Of a DNA stretch of 13,272 bases, positions 12,993-13,272 are shown piece by piece. A program made the position numbers and the translations under genes. The notes under the pieces were generated by a model. The model was given only the letters and a program-made list of their open reading frames with translations. It searched no databases and was not told where the DNA came from. How positions within the stretch are numbered: the first letter of the stretch is position 1; the number at the start of each line of letters is the position of its first letter. Source of the stretch: JBBTWO01 sp038062745 (GTDB taxonomy: Bacteria; Patescibacteriota; Microgenomatia; UBA8517). Location of the stretch: NCBI GenBank assembly GCA_038062745.1, contig JBBTWO010000036.1, positions 1 to 13,272 of the forward strand, in the 5' to 3' direction.

Positions 12993-13272
12993 GTGACTCA
13001 CTTTATTTCTTCATTTAAAAAAGAAATTTCTTCAAATAAGTTAGTTTATTTACTTTTACCCCTAATATTTTTGATTGGATTTTTTTTGAGAATTTATAGA
13101 ATTGGTGATTTATTGGCTTTTCATTTTGATCAGGGTAGGGATGCTTTAGTCATTTGGGATTTAATCAAAAACAAAGAACTGTTTCTCATTGGTCCAACGA
13201 CTGGGTTGGCAGGAATTTTTAGAGGTCCATATTATTACTATTTAATTACCCCATTTTATTTTCTTGGTAATG
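12993..13272 (+). CDS. PMT-type GT-C glycosyltransferase, N-terminal fragment
   Basis: Ninety-three residues are present before the window ends. A basic N-terminus is followed by a membrane helix (about 17-33), then RIYRIGDLLAFHFDQGRDAL (33-52) and RGPYYYYLITPFYFLGN. This aligns closely with residues 34-97 of the PMT-type protein encoded at 9287-10813 (MRLYRID...GDEGRDA...GPLYYYLIAP), so the two are paralogues. The acidic motif reads DQGRD (Asp46-Gln47) where the paralogue has DEGRD, a change of one acidic residue in the catalytic region. The rest of the protein lies outside the window. GTG 12993 is chosen because of the extended -10 box just upstream; GTG 12978 in the same frame is an alternative. 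Confidence 0.8.
   Translation, partial: MTHFISSFKKEISSNKLVYLLLPLIFLIGFFLRIYRIGDLLAFHFDQGRDALVIWDLIKNKELFLIGPTTGLAGIFRGPYYYYLITPFYFLGN

Noticed and set aside
1..13272. TGA recoding as in SR1 or Gracilibacteria.
   Set aside because: TGA ends several complete proteins at their natural C-termini and Trp is encoded by TGG throughout.

Overview
The window looks like a fragment of a Candidate Phyla Radiation (Patescibacteria) genome, most plausibly from the Microgenomates group. This is an inference from gene content and style: AT-rich sequence, near-continuous coding, small surface proteins with Pro/Thr linkers, many short glycosyltransferases, a reduced TrmD, and almost no Shine-Dalgarno sites. 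TGA is used as an ordinary stop (924-926, 2690-2692, 6330-6332, 10811-10813), so this is not a lineage that recodes TGA.

Region 1 (2-2952, + strand) is a cell-surface block. It holds the C-terminus of a wall or surface protein with an LPXTG-like MAATG sorting signal, an overlapping sortase, a secreted matrixin-like zinc metalloprotease, a membrane-anchored CAP/SCP protein with a Pro/Thr linker, and a translationally coupled 3-TM protein of unknown function. Region 2 (2985-7342) has a short sugar-1-phosphate nucleotidyltransferase, trmD on the minus strand, two DPM1-type GT2 enzymes (the second fused to a GtrA domain), an unusual protein with two HTH-like segments and a degenerate Nudix domain, and a convergent zinc-ribbon protein. 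Region 3 (7390-10813) has a Gpi18/PIG-V-like GT-C enzyme, a GT2 glycosyltransferase and a PMT-type GT-C enzyme. Region 4 (10810-13272) has a DHH/DHHA1 phosphoesterase, a PEP-utilizing mobile-domain protein split by a frameshift at an A7 run, and the start of a second PMT-type enzyme that runs off the end.

The sugar genes form a coherent set: an activated-sugar maker, GT2 enzymes of the kind that load sugars onto polyprenyl phosphate, a GtrA membrane domain often linked to lipid-sugar translocation, and several GT-C enzymes that use polyprenyl-phosphate sugars on the outer face. Together with the Thr/Pro-rich anchored proteins of region 1 this suggests surface glycan or glycoprotein assembly; substrates cannot be read from sequence.

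The most notable non-coding signals are four. TATAAT-like boxes lie 4-10 nt before many start codons, implying leaderless mRNAs. Two divergent gene pairs have overlapping, opposite -10 boxes. Two related perfect hairpins with a compensatory base-pair change lie inside the Nudix-like gene. A correctly phased A AAA AAT heptamer lies exactly where the PEP-utilizing gene changes frame. No tRNA, rRNA, CRISPR array or insertion sequence was seen, and no gap between genes exceeds about 60 bases.
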